From positions 1-7,330 of the forward strand of contig JAKAJY010000103.1 in assembly GCA_021824845.1 (NCBI GenBank): a DNA stretch of 7,330 bases. Direction: 5' to 3'. This stretch comes from an archaeon. GTDB lineage: Archaea > Thermoproteota > Nitrososphaeria > Nitrososphaerales > Nitrosopumilaceae. Shown piece by piece: positions 5,950 through 7,330 of the stretch (positions within the stretch are counted from its first letter, which is position 1; every line of letters begins with the position of its first letter). A program made the translations under genes and the position numbers. Under the pieces are notes generated by a model that was given only the letters and a program-made list of their open reading frames with translations, had not been told where the DNA came from and made no database searches.

Positions 5950-6714
5950 CTATGCGTTGACAATCCAGTCGTAGCCTTTTTGCTCCAACTCTTGCGCAAG
6001 ACTTGCATCACCTGACTTGAGTACCTTGCCCTGTGCAAACACGTGGACATAATCCAGCTTTTTGAGGAAGTTCAGAATTCTTGCATAATGAGTAATCACT
6101 ATGATGGTCGCATCTGGAGTGGAAACATCATTAATTGCCTTTGCCACTGCCTGCACCGCATCAATATCGAGGCCAGAGTCCGGCTCGTCCAATATGGAAA
6201 CCTTTGGCTTGAGTACTGCCATCTGTAGTACCTCGGAGCGTTTCTTCTCACCGCCTGAGAATCCCTCATTTAGGTATCGACCCAAAAAGTCATCTCGCAG
6301 TCCTACTGTTTGCAGGTTTTTCTTTAGATAATTTTGAAACTCTCTTACTGTGATGAATACCTCTCTGTTGCTGCTTTGCAGAGATTTTGATAATGCATTG
6401 TATGATGTTCTAAGAAAATGCGAATAGCCTACACCCGAGACCTCTGTTGGATACTGGAATCCCAAGAATAGTCCTTTTTTTGCTCGCTCATCAGTTGATG
6501 CCTCTGTAACGTCCTCACCATCAAAGATAATTTTTCCCTGAGTCACCTCATATTTTGGATGTCCTAGTAGAGTATATGCTAGTGTGGACTTGCCTGATCC
6601 GTTTGGTCCCATGATTGCATGAACCTCACCTGGGCCTGTCTTGAGATTGACTCCTTTGAGAATCTGCTTTCCTTCTCTTTGCACATGCAAGTCTTTGATT
6701 TCTAGGACCGCCAT
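5950..6714 (-). CDS. sufC: SufC, Fe-S cluster assembly ABC ATPase
   Basis: SufC is the soluble ATPase of the SUF system; with the SufB and SufD scaffolds it builds Fe-S clusters on target proteins in the cytoplasm. The 254-residue length is typical. All ABC motifs are visible: Walker A GPNGSGKST (36-44), Q-loop FQYP (Gln87), signature FSGGEKKRSE (152-161), Walker B VSILDEPDSGLD (172-183) and the H-loop His209 (ITHYARIL). The FSGGEKKR signature and EPDSGLD are characteristic of SufC rather than of transporter ATPases. The ATG at 6714 lies 27 nt after a TATA box at 6738-6744, giving a leaderless mRNA. The next gene in the unit is DUF167, starting directly after the TAG stop. sufB and sufD are not adjacent on either side within the window; the upstream neighbour is a TFB gene. 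Confidence 0.95.
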   Translation of the reverse strand: MAVLEIKDLHVQREGKQILKGVNLKTGPGEVHAIMGPNGSGKSTLAYTLLGHPKYEVTQGKIIFDGEDVTEASTDERAKKGLFLGFQYPTEVSGVGYSHFLRTSYNALSKSLQSSNREVFITVREFQNYLKKNLQTVGLRDDFLGRYLNEGFSGGEKKRSEVLQMAVLKPKVSILDEPDSGLDIDAVQAVAKAINDVSTPDATIIVITHYARILNFLKKLDYVHVFAQGKVLKSGDASLAQELEQKGYDWIVNA

Positions 6715-6737
6715 ATTGTCGCAATGTTTTGTTTCTG

Positions 6738-6744
6738 TATATAA
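6738..6744 (-). promoter_or_regulatory. TATA box of sufC
   Basis: The minus strand reads TTATATA, centred 27 nt before the sufC ATG. The intergenic region also holds the oligo-T terminator of the upstream TFB gene, so sufC is probably transcribed independently of it. Confidence 0.6.
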
Positions 6745-6773
6745 CCCCGACGAATTTTAGCTGATCCTAACGT

Positions 6774-6792
6774 AAAAAACAAAAAAGAAAAA
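6774..6792 (-). terminator. Oligo-T terminator of the TFB gene
   Basis: Three nt after the TFB stop the minus strand reads three T-runs of 5, 6 and 6, broken by single C and G. Archaeal RNA polymerase terminates at such U-tracts without needing a hairpin. This is the only strong terminator of this kind in the window. Confidence 0.7.
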
Positions 6793-6795
6793 GAG

Positions 6796-7330
6796 TTAAT
6801 TTTTGGCAAAACTCGGTCTCAGTGTCAGGTTTAGCTTATATCCTGAAAGAATCTCTTTGCACCGATTTCTAATGGTGACCTCGGTTACGCCGGCCACACT
6901 AGATACGTCACGCTGCAAGACATTTTGCCCCAATAGTATGGATGCAATGTACAAATAAGCTGCGGCAATTCCGTTTGGAGCTTTGCCGTCTGCTACATTT
7001 TTGTCCTTTGTCTTCTCAGCTATTTCCAATGCAAGTCTCTCCACTCGAACGTCCGTACTGGTCAGATTCGAGATTTTGGAGATGTACTTGTCCATCGTTA
7101 TGACTGGTGCTGTGATAGAGCCTAGCTCCATGACTAGCATGCGGTAGTATTTTGCCGACAACTTGGTTCTCATTTTGAGGTCCTTGTTTGAGCCGGTTCC
7201 ACTACAGATCTCATCAAGAGATCTCACGACATCGCATTGCTTGCATGCCATGTAAATTACGGCAGCTGCAATACATGCAACAGACTTTCCTTTGACTTCC
7301 ATCTTGGAGTCAAGATTGCGATAAATCATT
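6796..7330 (-). CDS. Archaeal transcription initiation factor B (TFB), 5' part outside window
   Basis: TFB binds TBP on the TATA box and the adjacent BRE, and recruits RNA polymerase. The 177 residues visible in frame (plus whatever lies beyond the right edge) cover the end of cyclin repeat 1 and all of repeat 2. GKSVACIAAAVIYMACKQC fits the first repeat. The second repeat has GKAPNGIAAAYLYIAS, followed by the helix-turn-helix block VAGVTEVTIRNRCKEI that contacts the BRE. The Met codon at 7327-7329 lies inside the cyclin fold and is not the start; the Zn-ribbon and B-finger part should lie to the right of the window. Thaumarchaea usually carry several TFBs, and I cannot say which paralogue this is. 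The stop (TAA, 6796-6798) is followed directly by an oligo-T terminator. Confidence 0.92.
   Translation of the reverse strand, partial: MIYRNLDSKMEVKGKSVACIAAAVIYMACKQCDVVRSLDEICSGTGSNKDLKMRTKLSAKYYRMLVMELGSITAPVITMDKYISKISNLTSTDVRVERLALEIAEKTKDKNVADGKAPNGIAAAYLYIASILLGQNVLQRDVSSVAGVTEVTIRNRCKEILSGYKLNLTLRPSFAKN

Overview
The window looks like a chromosomal stretch of an ammonia-oxidising archaeon (Nitrososphaerota/Thaumarchaeota), probably in or near the Nitrosopumilales. The evidence is a fused siroheme decarboxylase, a SufC ATPase, a partial archaeal transcription factor B (TFB), compact genes, and start codons placed about 24-28 nt downstream of TATA-like boxes with no Shine-Dalgarno motif, as expected for leaderless archaeal mRNAs. 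Base composition is moderate (about 40% GC by eye). I cannot assign a genus.

Layout. Positions 1-645 (minus) hold a precorrin-2 dehydrogenase (siroheme synthase N-terminal type) cut at the left edge. It is divergent from 731-1744 (plus), a two-domain Lrp/AsnC-like protein with the hallmarks of a fused siroheme decarboxylase (AhbA+AhbB). Convergent with that gene, and overlapping it by 11 nt, is a two-gene minus-strand unit: a 99-aa soluble helical protein (2542-2841) and an approximately 8-TM sensor-like membrane protein (1734-2534). Next on the minus strand are an aldo/keto reductase (2926-3918) with a Glu at the usual catalytic Asp, and a chlorite-dismutase-fold protein (4008-4676) whose active-site residues fit a coproheme decarboxylase (HemQ/ChdC) better than a chlorite dismutase.

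At 4767-4979 (plus) a 70-codon small membrane-protein ORF with its own promoter is interrupted by an in-frame TAG. It is followed closely by a TPR protein (4989-5747). Convergent with the TPR gene is a minus-strand unit of sufC (5950-6714) and a DUF167/YggU protein (5740-5949), whose TTG start directly follows the sufC TAG in the same frame. The right edge (6796-7330, minus) is the C-terminal core of a TFB, ending in a strong oligo-T terminator.

How the genes fit together. Three genes point to tetrapyrrole metabolism: precorrin-2 to sirohydrochlorin (1-645), siroheme to didecarboxysiroheme (731-1744), and possibly Fe-coproporphyrin III to heme (4008-4676). This raises the possibility of a siroheme-route heme pathway that ends with, or is backed up by, a HemQ-type decarboxylase. 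The other points worth a second look are the two in-frame TAG-TTG junctions, the stand-alone 7TM-type sensor module paired with a small protein, and the altered catalytic Asp of the reductase. No CRISPR, rRNA, tRNA, insertion sequence or prophage signal was seen.
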